A stretch of DNA of 64,000 nt from an uncultured Lachnospiraceae bacterium. GTDB taxonomy: Bacteria > Bacillota > Clostridia > Lachnospirales > Lachnospiraceae. The stretch spans positions 1-64,000 of the forward strand of contig CAJOID010000001.1 of NCBI GenBank assembly GCA_905234595.1. The letters run 5' to 3'. The notes beneath the pieces are model-generated. The model made no database searches. It was not told where the DNA came from and saw only the letters and a program-made list of their open reading frames with translations. Positions 1-9,993 of this stretch are shown one piece after another (within the stretch, counting starts at the first letter, position 1; every line of letters begins with the position of its first letter). Both the position numbers and the translations under genes were made by a program.

Positions 1-711
1 AAGAACACCACGCTCTACACGGCCGGTAGCAACGGTACCACGACCTGTGATGGTGAATACGTCCTCGACGGGCATAAGGAAAGGCTTATCAGTCTCACGC
101 TGAGGATCAGGAATATACTCATCAACAGTGTTCATGAGCTCCATGATCTTGTCGCCCCACTCGCTTGAAGGATCCTCAAGAGCCTTAAGAGCGGAACCCT
201 TGATGATAGGACATCCTTCGAAACCATACTCCTCAAGCTGCTCGGTAACTTCCATCTCAACGAGCTCGATAAGCTCGGGATCGTCTACCATATCGCACTT
301 GTTAAGGAATACTACGATGTAAGGAACACCAACCTGACGGGACAGGAGGATGTGCTCCTTGGTCTGAGCCATAACACCGTCAGTAGCAGCAACAACGAGG
401 ATAGCACCATCCATCTGTGCAGCACCGGTGATCATGTTCTTTACATAGTCAGCATGGCCGGGGCAGTCAACGTGTGCATAGTGCCTCTTGTCTGTCTCAT
501 ACTCAACGTGTGCGGTGTTGATGGTGATACCACGCTCTCTCTCTTCGGGAGCCTTATCGATATTCTCGAAATCGGTAGCTGTGTTACCGGCAACTCTCTC
601 AGCCAGAACCTTGGTGATAGCTGCTGTCAGAGTAGTCTTACCATGGTCAACGTGACCGATGGTACCGATGTTACAGTGTGTTTTTGATCTGTCGAATTTA
701 GCTTTAGCCAT
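1..711 (-). CDS. tuf: Elongation factor Tu, N-terminal part (cut by window edge)
   Basis: GTPase that carries aminoacyl-tRNA to the ribosome. The ORF track misses it because it runs off the left edge. Translating the minus strand from an ATG at 711 gives 237 residues of EF-Tu, with the P-loop GHVDHGKT near residue 18, DCPGH near 80 and NKCD near 135, ending in domain 2. An AAGGAGG lies about 8 bases upstream of the ATG. It is the last gene of the str cluster, downstream of fusA, but has a separate promoter in the 120-base gap. Identification is certain; the C-terminal 40 percent is outside the window. Confidence 0.98.
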   Translation of the reverse strand, partial: MAKAKFDRSKTHCNIGTIGHVDHGKTTLTAAITKVLAERVAGNTATDFENIDKAPEERERGITINTAHVEYETDKRHYAHVDCPGHADYVKNMITGAAQMDGAILVVAATDGVMAQTKEHILLSRQVGVPYIVVFLNKCDMVDDPELIELVEMEVTEQLEEYGFEGCPIIKGSALKALEDPSSEWGDKIMELMNTVDEYIPDPQRETDKPFLMPVEDVFTITGRGTVATGRVERGVL

Positions 712-768
712 TTTAAAAATTCCTCCTTAGAATTACTGTGGTTAAATTCTATTTAGCGACTAACATAC

Positions 769-797
769 ATTATATTTAATCGTAATGCCTTTTTCAA
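769..797 (-). promoter_or_regulatory. SigA-type promoter of tuf
   Basis: Minus strand TTGAAA, 17-base spacer, TATAAT in the fusA-tuf gap, about 58 bases before the tuf ATG. tuf can therefore be transcribed independently of rpsL-rpsG-fusA, as is common for this highly expressed gene. Confidence 0.8.
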
Positions 798-831
798 GCA
801 AAATCGCTCGAAATTACTACTTTTGCAAGAC

Positions 832-2949
832 TCACTTAACCTTTGCGGAAAGCACCTTTTCCTGTACGTTCTTGGGTGTCGGCTTGTACTCCTCGAAGAA
901 CATCGAGTAGTTACCGCGACCCTGTGTAGCGGAACGAAGGTCAGTAGAGTAACCGAACATCTCTGCAAGCGGAACCTTGGCACGTACCAGCTTGCCGCCT
1001 CCGATGTCGTCAAATCCCTCTACGATACCGCGGCGTGAGTTGATATCACCGATAACATCACCCATGTATTCCTCGGGCATGGTTACTTCAACTCTCATGA
1101 TAGGCTCAAGAAGCACGGGCTCTGCCTTCTTCATGGCTTCCTTGAATGCCATGGAGCCGGCGATATGGAATGCCATCTCGGAAGAGTCGACTTCATGATA
1201 TGAACCGTCGTATACGTTTGCGGATACACCGAGTACGGGATAACCGCCGAGTATACCGGCCTTGGCAGCCTCTTCGATACCCTCTCCGACAGCGGGGATG
1301 TATTCCTTGGGAATAGCACCGCCGACAACGGTGGATTCAAACTTAAATGTCTCCTCACCGTTGGGATCCATGGGCTCGAACTTAACTTTACAGTGACCGT
1401 ACTGTCCACGACCACCGGACTGCTTGGCATACTTGTAATCCTGATCAACAGCCTTGGTAAATGTCTCTTTGTATGCAACCTGAGGTGCACCGACATTGGC
1501 TTCAACCTTGAACTCACGTAAGAGTCTGTCTACGATGATCTCAAGATGGAGCTCACCCATACCTGCGATAATGGTCTGGCCTGTCTCCTCATCGGTATGA
1601 GCACGGAATGTGGGATCCTCCTCAGCGAGCTTCGCCAGAGCCTCACCCATCTTACCCTGACCTGCTTTGGTCTTGGGCTCGATAGCCAGCTGGATAACCG
1701 GCTCAGGGAATTCCATGGACTCAAGGATGACCGGATGCTGCTCATCGCAGATGGTATCACCGGTAGTAGTGAACTTAAATCCTACTGCTGCGGCGATATC
1801 ACCGGAATAAACCTTATCAAGCTCTGCTCTCTTGTTTGCATGCATCTGCAGGATACGGCCTACACGCTCTTTCTTGTCCTTGGTAGCATTCAGTACATAT
1901 GAACCGGAGTTCATGGTACCGGAGTACACACGGAAGAATGCGAGCTTACCTACGAAAGGATCGGCCATGATCTTGAATGCAAGTGCACTGAAGGGCTCCT
2001 CATCGGATGAATGACGCTCTACCTCGTTGCCGTCCAAGTCAACACCCTTGATAGCAGGGATGTCTGTAGGAGCGGGCATATACTCAAGGACTGCGTCCAG
2101 AAGCTTCTGTACGCCCTTGTTACGATATGCGGATCCGCAGCATACGGGCACTGCCGTACACTCACATGTTCCCTTACGAAGTGCTGCCTTCATATCCTCG
2201 ACGGAAGGCTCCTCACCCTCGAGATACTGCATCATCAGATCATCGTCCAGTTCGCAGATCTTCTCGATGAGCTCGGTACGATACAGTTCCGCATCTTCCT
2301 TCATATCATCGGGTACGTCGGTAACGGTGATGTCATCACCCTTATCATCGTTATAGATATAAGCTTTCATCTCGAACAGATCGATGATACCCTTGAAGTC
2401 ATCCTCTTTTCCTATAGGAAGCTGAAGGATGATGGCGTTCTTGCCGAGACGCTCACGTATCTGATCGACTGCTCCGTAGAAATTCGCACCCAGGATATCC
2501 ATCTTGTTGATGAATGCCATACGGGGTACGTTGTATGTATCGGCCTGACGCCATACATTTTCTGACTGAGGCTCAACGCCTCCCTTTGCACAGAACACAC
2601 CTACCGCACCGTCCAGCACGCGCAGTGATCTCTCAACCTCCACGGTGAAATCCACGTGTCCGGGAGTATCGATGATGTTAATACGATGCTCCAGAGCACC
2701 GGCCTTGGGCTTGGTGAACTCTTCGAGGGTCCAATGGCAGGTAGTAGCTGCTGATGTGATCGTGATACCACGCTCCTGCTCCTGTTCCATCCAGTCCATG
2801 GTAGCAGTTCCTTCGTGGGTATCACCGATCTTGTAGTTGATACCGGTATAATAGAGAATACGCTCTGTCAATGTGGTCTTACCCGCATCGATATGAGCCA
2901 TGATACCGATATTTCTGGTCCGCTCAAGCGGATACTCTCTGGAAGCCAC
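832..2949 (-). CDS. fusA: Elongation factor G
   Basis: Ribosomal translocase, a five-domain GTPase, 705 residues (normal for EF-G). The P-loop AHIDAGKTT is near residue 17, DTPGHVD near 95 and NKMD near 150. The C-terminal domains IV and V are complete, ending SAKVK. It starts 14 bases after the rpsG stop, in the conserved order rpsL-rpsG-fusA-tuf, so it is co-transcribed from the promoter before rpsL. The start follows a GGAGGGAAAGAAG ribosome binding site. Nothing unusual is seen. Confidence 0.98.
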   Translation of the reverse strand: MASREYPLERTRNIGIMAHIDAGKTTLTERILYYTGINYKIGDTHEGTATMDWMEQEQERGITITSAATTCHWTLEEFTKPKAGALEHRINIIDTPGHVDFTVEVERSLRVLDGAVGVFCAKGGVEPQSENVWRQADTYNVPRMAFINKMDILGANFYGAVDQIRERLGKNAIILQLPIGKEDDFKGIIDLFEMKAYIYNDDKGDDITVTDVPDDMKEDAELYRTELIEKICELDDDLMMQYLEGEEPSVEDMKAALRKGTCECTAVPVCCGSAYRNKGVQKLLDAVLEYMPAPTDIPAIKGVDLDGNEVERHSSDEEPFSALAFKIMADPFVGKLAFFRVYSGTMNSGSYVLNATKDKKERVGRILQMHANKRAELDKVYSGDIAAAVGFKFTTTGDTICDEQHPVILESMEFPEPVIQLAIEPKTKAGQGKMGEALAKLAEEDPTFRAHTDEETGQTIIAGMGELHLEIIVDRLLREFKVEANVGAPQVAYKETFTKAVDQDYKYAKQSGGRGQYGHCKVKFEPMDPNGEETFKFESTVVGGAIPKEYIPAVGEGIEEAAKAGILGGYPVLGVSANVYDGSYHEVDSSEMAFHIAGSMAFKEAMKKAEPVLLEPIMRVEVTMPEEYMGDVIGDINSRRGIVEGFDDIGGGKLVRAKVPLAEMFGYSTDLRSATQGRGNYSMFFEEYKPTPKNVQEKVLSAKVK

Positions 2950-2963
2950 TTCTTTCCCTCCTG

Positions 2964-3455
<492 letters not shown>

Positions 3456-3593
3456 TCAATTAATTCACAGGTACTCACATGTGTCTTTCTAATGTGTTCG
3501 TGCAGCACATATATGTCGAGCGGACGCATACGCATCAGCTCACAAAAGATGCCTACACAAAAATATTAGTTCTGTTTGTGGTACAAACTATAA

Positions 3594-4013
3594 TTACTTC
3601 GCAGCCTTGGGCTTCTTGGCACCGTACTTACTACGTGCCTGCTTACGATTGGCTACGCCTGCCGTATCCAGCGTACCGCGGATGATGTGGTATCTGGTAC
3701 CGGGCAGATCCTTAACCCTGCCGCCTCTGATGAGGACAACGCTATGCTCCTGAAGGTTGTGGCCTTCACCGGGGATATAGCTTGTAACCTCAATGCCGTT
3801 AGACAGACGTACTCTGGCTATCTTACGAAGGGCTGAGTTAGGCTTCTTGGGGGTTGCGGTCTTAACAGCAGTGCACACACCACGCTTCTGGGGTGAAGGT
3901 GTGTCTATAGCAGTCTTGTGCAGAGAGTTGTAGCTCTTCTGCAGAGCAGGTGCTGTAGACTTCTTAACTGATGTCTGACGTCCCTTTCTGACCAACTGAT
4001 TGAATGTAGGCAT
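3594..4013 (-). CDS. rpsL: 30S ribosomal protein S12
   Basis: Decoding-centre protein, 139 residues from the ATG at 4013 ([11 protein letters not shown]). The longer ORF of the track starts 17 codons too early; GAAAGGAGAC lies seven bases before this ATG. The conserved [11 protein letters not shown] and the loop around KDLPGTRYH, where streptomycin-resistance changes occur in other species, are intact and look wild type. It is the first gene of the str operon. Confidence 0.98.
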   Translation of the reverse strand: MPTFNQLVRKGRQTSVKKSTAPALQKSYNSLHKTAIDTPSPQKRGVCTAVKTATPKKPNSALRKIARVRLSNGIEVTSYIPGEGHNLQEHSVVLIRGGRVKDLPGTRYHIIRGTLDTAGVANRKQARSKYGAKKPKAAK

Positions 4014-4089
4014 ATCTTTTGTCTCCTTTCTTATTATTTCGCGTATCCGCGCGGATTTAAGCAAAATAAAACCACACCCACGCTAGAAT

Positions 4090-4118
4090 ATTATACGCAC
4101 GCATGGTTCCAATGTCAA
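4090..4118 (-). promoter_or_regulatory. Consensus SigA promoter of the str operon
   Basis: Minus strand TTGACA, 17 bases, TATAAT: a perfect consensus. The transcript would start about 75 bases before rpsL. The leader holds a CG-rich palindrome (ATCCGCGCGGAT, 4045-4056) just before the ribosome binding site, which could fold over it; a regulatory role is only a guess. Confidence 0.9.
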
Positions 4119-4149
4119 ACATTTATTTATATATCAGGCTTTATAAACC

Positions 4150-4599
4150 TCAGAACAGCAGATTGAGCGTCTGCTTCTCCTCTTCGACAAGAGAACCCGT
4201 GGTCTCCAGTTTCCATCTGGTCACGGTATAGAATGTATCGCCTGCTGCCGCGGGATAATTCACCTTAACGCTTACATCCAGCGTCTGCACATCGGATACG
4301 GGGATCGCGAAATCAATGTTCTGTCCCGCCTGAGCAAAGTAATCGTCCGAGTTCACTCCGGATTCATACAGCGTTTTCAGCGTATTATCTATATCGGCGA
4401 GTCTGTCCTCGGCCTGATTGCAGGCATCATAATATCCCGCCGTTCTTTCCACGACTTTATCATTCAGTTTTTTATCGGCTCTGGCGGATACGGTGGCAAG
4501 TGTGGCAAAAGAAACCAGGCACATTACCACAAAAACGAGCAGAAGCGATGATGTTCCCACGTTTACGCCGGTCGTTTCCTTTTTTCTCTTAATGCTCAT
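4150..4599 (-). CDS. Small membrane-anchored protein of the pilin-like cluster
   Basis: 149 residues from the ATG at 4599. This start overlaps the stop of the preceding gene as ATGA and has GGAGG nine bases upstream; the track start 19 codons earlier is less likely. A basic N-terminus (IKRKKETTG) precedes one hydrophobic segment at about residues 15-40, then an extracellular domain of about 110 residues with a predicted helix and a beta-rich end. No family recognised. Position as last gene of a GspF/pilin operon and the single N-terminal TM suggest a minor pseudopilin or an assembly partner, though no clear prepilin cleavage motif is visible. Confidence 0.6.
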   Translation of the reverse strand: MSIKRKKETTGVNVGTSSLLLVFVVMCLVSFATLATVSARADKKLNDKVVERTAGYYDACNQAEDRLADIDNTLKTLYESGVNSDDYFAQAGQNIDFAIPVSDVQTLDVSVKVNYPAAAGDTFYTVTRWKLETTGSLVEEEKQTLNLLF

Positions 4600-5102
4600 C
4601 TGCCGGCCTCCATTCTGTACGGTACGTGATACTTCACATCCTGCGATGCTATACATGTACCGGTTGCGACTTCATATACTTCAAAAGAGGCGATCATCAT
4701 GTCCCCGGGTTCTGCAGGCGTATCTGCCGTATAAGCATGACCGTCGGTGTCTGTCACCGATATGCTGGCTATATACACGGGCTCCCCGTCCGAAGCAGGC
4801 ATCTCTTTCCATGATTCATCGTATCCGATGGCGAGTGTCCCTGCCGTATCACCGGCGCGGACCTTACCGGTGCCGTCGGCATCGTACAGATCGCATACGG
4901 CACTTACATCTCCTTCACAACCCAGAAACTGTTCAGCCAGGTTCTGTACTATTACAGTACCCTGAGCAGTCATCTTCGTGGATTCATTAGTACTGTATGC
5001 ATACACGAACAGCTGAACGCATACTACTGCCGATATCGAGAAGAACAGGATTACTATGATCAGTTCCATCAGGAACAGGCTTGTCTTGGAGTTGGTGTTC
5101 AC
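4596..5102 (-). CDS. Pseudopilin-like protein
   Basis: 168 residues. GTG start at 5102 with ATAGGAG seven bases upstream. The N-terminus is short and polar, then SLFLMELIIVILFFSIS: a hydrophobic helix with a glutamate at its head, as in type IV pilins and type II pseudopilins, where that residue follows the processing site. The canonical Gly before the helix is replaced, so cleavage by a normal prepilin peptidase is uncertain. The C-terminal domain is soluble and mostly beta. Translationally coupled to the next gene. Role inferred: subunit of a short pilus or secretion pseudopilus. Confidence 0.6.
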   Translation of the reverse strand: MNTNSKTSLFLMELIIVILFFSISAVVCVQLFVYAYSTNESTKMTAQGTVIVQNLAEQFLGCEGDVSAVCDLYDADGTGKVRAGDTAGTLAIGYDESWKEMPASDGEPVYIASISVTDTDGHAYTADTPAEPGDMMIASFEVYEVATGTCIASQDVKYHVPYRMEAGR

Positions 5103-5122
5103 TGTTTTCTCCTATTATATAT

Positions 5123-5620
5123 CTACATGTCGGAACCTGAGCCCGTATGCGAGCTCACATACACCTGCATGCTCTTGCCGTCTGCAAATGACAGATCCAC
5201 CCTGGACAGTTTCGGGGTGACCGGGGTGATCTCAAACGAATCAAGTTCCAGGATCTTAGTCCCTGCAGCAGGTTCCATATCCATATCGGCCCTGGCGAGC
5301 AGTTCGCAGAGATATCCGTCATATTCATATATATAAGTGTTATATATGGTATTATTTATCTCCTGTGTAAAGACACAGGCATCAGTCCCGCCGAAATCGG
5401 CAAACGACAAAGCTCCGGCCTCATCATTCTGACGGAGTTTCTGGGTGATATATGCATAAGAAGTCCTGTCGGTGAAGCTCTCGTCCATATGATCGACGGT
5501 GCTCCGGTATACATTCGCTCCCAGTACCACCAGTGTCAGCGCGGACAGCGCAAACACAAAGAAAAGTGTCAGGACGAACAATATGTCCACCATATGTTTT
5601 CTGTCGCCTTTAAAATCCAT
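5123..5620 (-). CDS. DUF4860-type membrane-anchored protein
   Basis: 165 residues with one N-terminal membrane segment at about 12-36 (ILFVLTLFFVFALSALTLVV) preceded by a charged DFKGDRKH. The rest is exported, with alternating acidic and aromatic residues and a Ser/Gly tail. Length and pattern fit the DUF4860 proteins that occur with GspF and pilins in Lachnospiraceae; this is from memory and needs a profile search. The sequence MVDILFVLTLFFVF also resembles TadE/ExbD-like anchors. An AGAGGA site precedes the ATG. Likely a minor pilin-like component. Confidence 0.55.
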   Translation of the reverse strand: MDFKGDRKHMVDILFVLTLFFVFALSALTLVVLGANVYRSTVDHMDESFTDRTSYAYITQKLRQNDEAGALSFADFGGTDACVFTQEINNTIYNTYIYEYDGYLCELLARADMDMEPAAGTKILELDSFEITPVTPKLSRVDLSFADGKSMQVYVSSHTGSGSDM

Positions 5621-5628
5621 ATCGTCCT

Positions 5629-5970
5629 CTACTTATCCTCTGCCAGCCGGATGATCGTGATATCCGGATATATATTGCTTCCTATGGACTGATAATCCAC
5701 ATAAAAGAGATCTTCATTGTATGTAAGTCCGTAGTGGTCCACGAGATATCCCAGATTGGGCGGATAGGTTCCCTCTACCGCATAGCACTGTGCCACGTCC
5801 CGTGATATGGCCTTCTCAAGACTCTCCTGCTGGCCGTCCAGCGATGAGGAGCTGACATAGTTTACTCCGAGCAGGAACACGGCTATCACTATGATACCCA
5901 TCACCAGAGGCAGGAATTTCATTGCCTTATTTAATATAGTAGCTTTTCTACCTGAGCTGAATCTGTTCAT
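5629..5970 (-). CDS. Small pilin-cluster membrane protein
   Basis: 113 residues: a basic N-terminus (RFSSGRKATILNKAMK), one TM at about 19-36, then a soluble domain containing CYAVEGTYPPNLGYLVDHYGL. The motif Y-A-x-EGxYPxNLxYL resembles the start of the C-terminal domain of GspG-type major pseudopilins (YPPTLAAL-like). This supports a pseudopilin-derived fold, although there is no prepilin leader. Eight bases separate it from the next gene, so it belongs to the same operon. Confidence 0.55.
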   Translation of the reverse strand: MNRFSSGRKATILNKAMKFLPLVMGIIVIAVFLLGVNYVSSSSLDGQQESLEKAISRDVAQCYAVEGTYPPNLGYLVDHYGLTYNEDLFYVDYQSIGSNIYPDITIIRLAEDK

Positions 5971-5986
5971 ACTTCTTATACGTCAC

Positions 5987-7030
5987 TTATCCGATCGAAC
6001 TCATGATGCCCATGAGAGGCAGGATGACCGACAGCAGGATCATGCCGACTATAAGCGACAGGATGATCACAAGCGTAGGCTCGAGTACCGCGATGATATC
6101 ATGGATCCTCTTATCGACTTCCTTATCATAATCATCCGCGATCCTGTTCATCGCTTCCTGCGGATTACCTGATTTAAAACCTATCGATGCCATACGTGAC
6201 TGGATGCTTGAGAATATCTCGGCTTCCTTCAGCGCCTCGGCATACTCCCTGCCCTCGAGGAGCAGTTCCTTACATTTGGCGATCTTTGCGCTCATACGGT
6301 CATTATCGATCAGACCCGCTACCAGGTCGAATCCCTCATAGGTATCCATTCTGCCGTATACCATGGCTATACCGCTGGCGAAACGGCTGCATGCCACCGC
6401 ATCATTGAACTTGCGGGTCGGCGGAAATGCATCAACGAATCTGGCGAACATCCTGCGGCCTGCCGGAACCTTGGAGAAAAAGATGAAAGCCACAATGATC
6501 ACGCAAAGGATCACAACCAGAACTATGGATGACGAACTGAGCCTGTTACCGAAGTTCATCAGGCTTAACGAAAAAGCATTCATCTGGCTTCCGAGCTGTG
6601 TGAATACCTGGTTAAAGATCGGCAGGACTTTGGTGATCAGGACTATGATGACGAGCAGCATCATGAATATCATGATCATGGGATAGGTGACGGCGTTTTT
6701 GATACCCTCGGATATAGCCTCCTGCCTGTCGTAATAGTCAGCCAGAGAGTGGCATATCGCCTTATCGTCACCGGCACGCAGTCCCAGACGTACCATGCGG
6801 ATAACATGCTCCGGAAAAGCCCCTGTCTTCTCAAGTGCCACATCAAACTGGCCATGCTCGGTGAGTTCCGTCACGATCTGTTCCAGACACGCACGTGCCG
6901 ACGGGCTCTTTGTATCCTTCAGCATGGTCTCAATGCCCTCGCGATAGTAGATACCGCCGTCCAGGAGCATCGCCAGCTGACCGAAGAATGTAGCCAGTTC
7001 GGCATTGCTTAGTTTCTTTTGGTTCGCCAT
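5987..7030 (-). CDS. Type II secretion/type IV pilus inner-membrane protein, GspF/PilC family
   Basis: 347 residues with the two repeated T2SSF domains typical of GspF and PilC: cytoplasmic helical bundles at about 8-130 and 205-325, membrane segments near 132-155, 180-200 and 325-345. These proteins form the membrane platform that couples an assembly ATPase to pilin polymerisation. AAGGAAG lies before the ATG. No GspE/PilB ATPase, prepilin peptidase or secretin is encoded in the window, so the motor must be elsewhere or absent. Four pilin-like proteins follow directly in the same operon. Confidence 0.85.
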   Translation of the reverse strand: MANQKKLSNAELATFFGQLAMLLDGGIYYREGIETMLKDTKSPSARACLEQIVTELTEHGQFDVALEKTGAFPEHVIRMVRLGLRAGDDKAICHSLADYYDRQEAISEGIKNAVTYPMIMIFMMLLVIIVLITKVLPIFNQVFTQLGSQMNAFSLSLMNFGNRLSSSSIVLVVILCVIIVAFIFFSKVPAGRRMFARFVDAFPPTRKFNDAVACSRFASGIAMVYGRMDTYEGFDLVAGLIDNDRMSAKIAKCKELLLEGREYAEALKEAEIFSSIQSRMASIGFKSGNPQEAMNRIADDYDKEVDKRIHDIIAVLEPTLVIILSLIVGMILLSVILPLMGIMSSIG

Positions 7031-7054
7031 TGGTTCTTCCTTTCTGTCCCCTGC

Positions 7055-8122
7055 TTAGTATATATATTTGGTATCGTAATTGGATCCGTCTCCGATGAAC
7101 TCCTGCAACTCGGCAGCACTTGCGCTGGCTGCAAAAGTAGGATCCATGAGTTCCCAGCTCGTTCCGTTAAACTCTATTATCCCGTTTACCCATCCGGTCT
7201 CCTTGAGGTATACCGATATCCATGCATGATAAGCCGTGCTGGCGTATCCCACCTCCAGATGAGTGGGTATGCCCTGGCTCCTGAGCATGGACGCGGTCAG
7301 GCACGCGTAATCCAGACAGATACCGGTGCATGAATGCAATGTCCTGTCGGGATCCGGCAGATACCCGCTCTCCACTGTATTCGCCAGTTCGGTATCATAG
7401 GTCACGTTCTGCACCATATAGTTGTACACATAGGTGACAACATCCAGATCCGTGTTGGCCGGATATGCCAGTTCCTCGGCCTTGGCCACACAGTCGTTAT
7501 CGGCAGTGAAGTTGACATACTGGTTCGGATACAGATACGGACCGTATTCGTCCGTAATGGTAACATCGAAATCAGTCCTGAAACATGTCGAGTACTCTGT
7601 TCCCGCCACGTTCTCAAATATACCGATGGAATATGTACCGCTGTCGACCGTAAGCGGAAAGACTTCAACTCCGCCGCCTATCGTCAGGTTATACGTGTAT
7701 GTGGTGGTATTCGGACAAGTGAGCTGCATCTTGACCTTGGGACTGGATCCGAAATACTCCACTGATATATATCCGTCGGAAGAATTGGATGCATCCACAC
7801 TCACCAGGTCATTACCGAAAACTACGGTGCCCGGCTGGGTAGGAACCCTGACCACGGGGGTATTGTCACGTGTGCCGGGACCGCTGGGTACGGGCTCTGC
7901 CTCTGCGGCAGCCTCTCCCGATGCAGGTGTACTCTGAGCACCTGCATCATCGCCGGATTTCTGTCCGTCCGACCCGAGTGCAAAAGGCAATCCGCCGTCC
8001 TCACTGCCGGACGAGGACGATGCGCCATCCACATACGCTGCGGATCCGCATCCGGTGAAGCTTAAGCACACTGACATAAGTAAAGCCACTATGCATTTAT
8101 TGTGTGATCTGTTGTTGTTCAT
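7055..8122 (-). CDS. Transglutaminase-like lipoprotein
   Basis: 355 residues. A lipoprotein signal peptide ends LSFTGC, with lipidated Cys25, then a low-complexity Ser/Ala/Pro-rich linker to about residue 90 and a beta domain to about 200. A transglutaminase-like cysteine protease fold follows, with Cys269 (TGICLDYA), His299 (YHAW) and Asp327 (MDPTF) as the expected triad. Such proteins cleave or cross-link peptides, often in the wall. It is the gene before the GspF-like gene and may process or anchor the pilin-like products; this is inferred from position. The ribosome binding site is weak. Confidence 0.8.
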   Translation of the reverse strand: MNNNRSHNKCIVALLMSVCLSFTGCGSAAYVDGASSSSGSEDGGLPFALGSDGQKSGDDAGAQSTPASGEAAAEAEPVPSGPGTRDNTPVVRVPTQPGTVVFGNDLVSVDASNSSDGYISVEYFGSSPKVKMQLTCPNTTTYTYNLTIGGGVEVFPLTVDSGTYSIGIFENVAGTEYSTCFRTDFDVTITDEYGPYLYPNQYVNFTADNDCVAKAEELAYPANTDLDVVTYVYNYMVQNVTYDTELANTVESGYLPDPDRTLHSCTGICLDYACLTASMLRSQGIPTHLEVGYASTAYHAWISVYLKETGWVNGIIEFNGTSWELMDPTFAASASAAELQEFIGDGSNYDTKYIY

Positions 8123-8161
8123 AACACAGCTGTATCAGGAGAAGTCACTGACCTGTCCTTT

Positions 8162-8656
8162 TCAGAATGTCGGCGGTGTGAGAAGCATATGCACTGTCTC
8201 ACTGTTCAGGTCGCTGACATATATATTCCATTCTGTCTCGTCATAAGGAAAAGATACCATACCGGTACCCGAATTGAACTCAGCCGGGAATACGGTAGAC
8301 CCTGATGCGGTCACCGCATATACGGATGTGAAATCTATGAACGGTCCGTCCAGATCGATATAGAGATATCCGTCCTGTACATAATAATCTCCGACACTGA
8401 TATCCGCTTTGGTGTCGACTCCTTTGGCGTTAGCCGTGAAAACGAAGATGAGCGGAACGCATATCGTGAAGGCCAGCATGATCTTCACCGCGGTCAGATA
8501 TCTGGAATATCCCTTAGCGGCGTTCACACGCTTCTTAAGCATCTTATCTATGGGAGTGTTGGAATTCTTCTCTACACTGCTCAGTATCTTTGCAAGTGTG
8601 GAAGACGCCGCATCCTTTTTCATCGTATATCTTTTGGTTCTGTGAAAAGCAGACAT
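8162..8656 (-). CDS. Single-pass membrane protein next to sigma factor (possible anti-sigma)
   Basis: 164 residues; AAGGAGT precedes the ATG. About 50 cytoplasmic residues rich in Lys/Ser come first, then one TM at about 60-76 and an exported beta-rich domain of about 85 residues. It starts at the base after the sigma-factor stop codon. A membrane protein with a cytosolic N-terminal region directly after an ECF sigma gene is the usual place for an anti-sigma factor. No zinc-binding anti-sigma (HxxxCxxC) or RsgI domain can be seen, so that role is only a hypothesis. Confidence 0.6.
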   Translation of the reverse strand: MSAFHRTKRYTMKKDAASSTLAKILSSVEKNSNTPIDKMLKKRVNAAKGYSRYLTAVKIMLAFTICVPLIFVFTANAKGVDTKADISVGDYYVQDGYLYIDLDGPFIDFTSVYAVTASGSTVFPAEFNSGTGMVSFPYDETEWNIYVSDLNSETVHMLLTPPTF

Positions 8657-9268
8657 TTAAGACTCCTTTTTCTTCTTTTTGCCCTTACCGGTTTCGGGTA
8701 CACTTGTATGGCCGAAGGCCTCAGCCAGGTGTTCCTTGCCGCTGATCAGGTATCTCTTGACCGACGATTTGCTGTATCCGAGGATATCGACTATATCATC
8801 GATCTTCATATCATTATAGTATCTTAAGATGATGCATTGCTTCTCATGGGCAGGAAGCTTGTCTATCGCTGCCTGAAGAGTCTCAAGCTCCTCGTTTCTC
8901 TCGGAGCGCTGGGACGGATTGATATCATCGTTTTCGTCATGGATGATCTCCAGAAGTTCCGGATCCGTAATGGCACCGTAGTCCTTGGTGTTCTTACGGC
9001 TGATATCATGGCACACATGAAATGATATCTGATTGAGCCACGCAACGAAAAGCGTGGGATCATTCAGACGGGTGATATTCTTATACGCGAGTATAAAGAT
9101 CTCCTGCACCGCATCCTGTGCCAGAAACTCATCTCTCAGATAATGTCTTGCGTAATTATAAACCTTATTATAAGTAAGACCGTAGATCTGGGTGAATGCT
9201 TCCGAATCGCCACGCTGTAGTTTGAGGACCAGACCCGCTATATACTTGTGGTCGAGGTCTTTGCTCAT
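8657..9268 (-). CDS. ECF-type RNA polymerase sigma factor
   Basis: 203 residues. Region 2 is at about 15-85 (AFTQIYGLTYNKVYNYARHYL, DAVQEIFILAY) and region 4 at about 130-180 (LPAHEKQCIILRYYNDMKIDDIV, YSKSSVKRYL), with no region 3, the layout of group 4 sigma factors. A lysine-rich tail (GKGKKKKKES) follows. It overlaps the GGDEF-like gene by ATGA and leads into the membrane, transglutaminase and pilin genes, so it probably controls this operon or a surface-stress response. No matching ECF promoter could be recognised in the window. Confidence 0.85.
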   Translation of the reverse strand: MSKDLDHKYIAGLVLKLQRGDSEAFTQIYGLTYNKVYNYARHYLRDEFLAQDAVQEIFILAYKNITRLNDPTLFVAWLNQISFHVCHDISRKNTKDYGAITDPELLEIIHDENDDINPSQRSERNEELETLQAAIDKLPAHEKQCIILRYYNDMKIDDIVDILGYSKSSVKRYLISGKEHLAEAFGHTSVPETGKGKKKKKES

Positions 9269-9993
9269 GTTAAGGGTTCATCCTCCAGGTTACGATAAGC
9301 CACTGTGAGCAGATCTGCCAGCCTGGATACCTGCTCCGCATCATTAAGCGCATATGCATATTCGATCTCTATCGGCGTCTCCTTATGAGACATATTGTAG
9401 AGATTGATGGCCACATAGAGATCGGCTATGAACTGGACCACCAGTTCATCATCACACTCTTCGAATACCGCGAGGAATTCATTACCGCCGTTACGTCCCA
9501 CAAATCCGTACGAAGTACCGACATCCTTTAATAAAATACAGAAATCCTGGATCAGTGAATCGCCGACGGCACGATTGAACTTCTCGTTGATGGCAACCAG
9601 ATTGGAGAGGCGCAGTATCGCGCATCCCACCTTATGCATGGTAGCTTCGGTGTTGTGCATGCTGATCATCAGATCGACACTCAGTCTGTTAGGCAGACCG
9701 GTAAGAGCATCCACATATGCCGTATGTGACAGTTCGGAACTCTCGGATGCCGCATTCTTGAGCAGATTGAAATCGATCAGCATGCAGACGAACGAGATGA
9801 TGAGAGCTATCCACATGAGCAGACACAGCGTAAACAGCAGTTTGTTGGTGAACACCGCTGTCCTGAGTGTCTTGGAGAAAAGGAGAATGCACAGATACAC
9901 GATCTCCACAACAAATACCAGAGTCAGCTCCATTGCCTTTATGGCTCTGTACGCTGACAGGCTGTCCTTGGGCAGATTATCATTTTTGTTCAT
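9265..9993 (-). CDS. Membrane protein with degenerate GGDEF domain
   Basis: 242 residues: two TM segments (about 20-41 and 50-72), then a GGDEF-family domain from about 88 (AYVDALTGLPNRL, the typical start). The signature loop reads RNGGNEF at about 167-173: the third position is Asn instead of Asp/Glu, a residue needed for metal binding in active diguanylate cyclases. The domain also ends early, at about 242. It is therefore probably a GTP or c-di-GMP sensor or a pure regulator rather than an enzyme. First gene of the sigma/pilin operon. Confidence 0.8.
   Translation of the reverse strand: MNKNDNLPKDSLSAYRAIKAMELTLVFVVEIVYLCILLFSKTLRTAVFTNKLLFTLCLLMWIALIISFVCMLIDFNLLKNAASESSELSHTAYVDALTGLPNRLSVDLMISMHNTEATMHKVGCAILRLSNLVAINEKFNRAVGDSLIQDFCILLKDVGTSYGFVGRNGGNEFLAVFEECDDELVVQFIADLYVAINLYNMSHKETPIEIEYAYALNDAEQVSRLADLLTVAYRNLEDEPLT

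Noticed and set aside
352-687. 111-residue plus-strand ORF
   Set aside because: It is antisense to EF-Tu, whose minus-strand reading is unmistakable; the ORF has no ribosome site.
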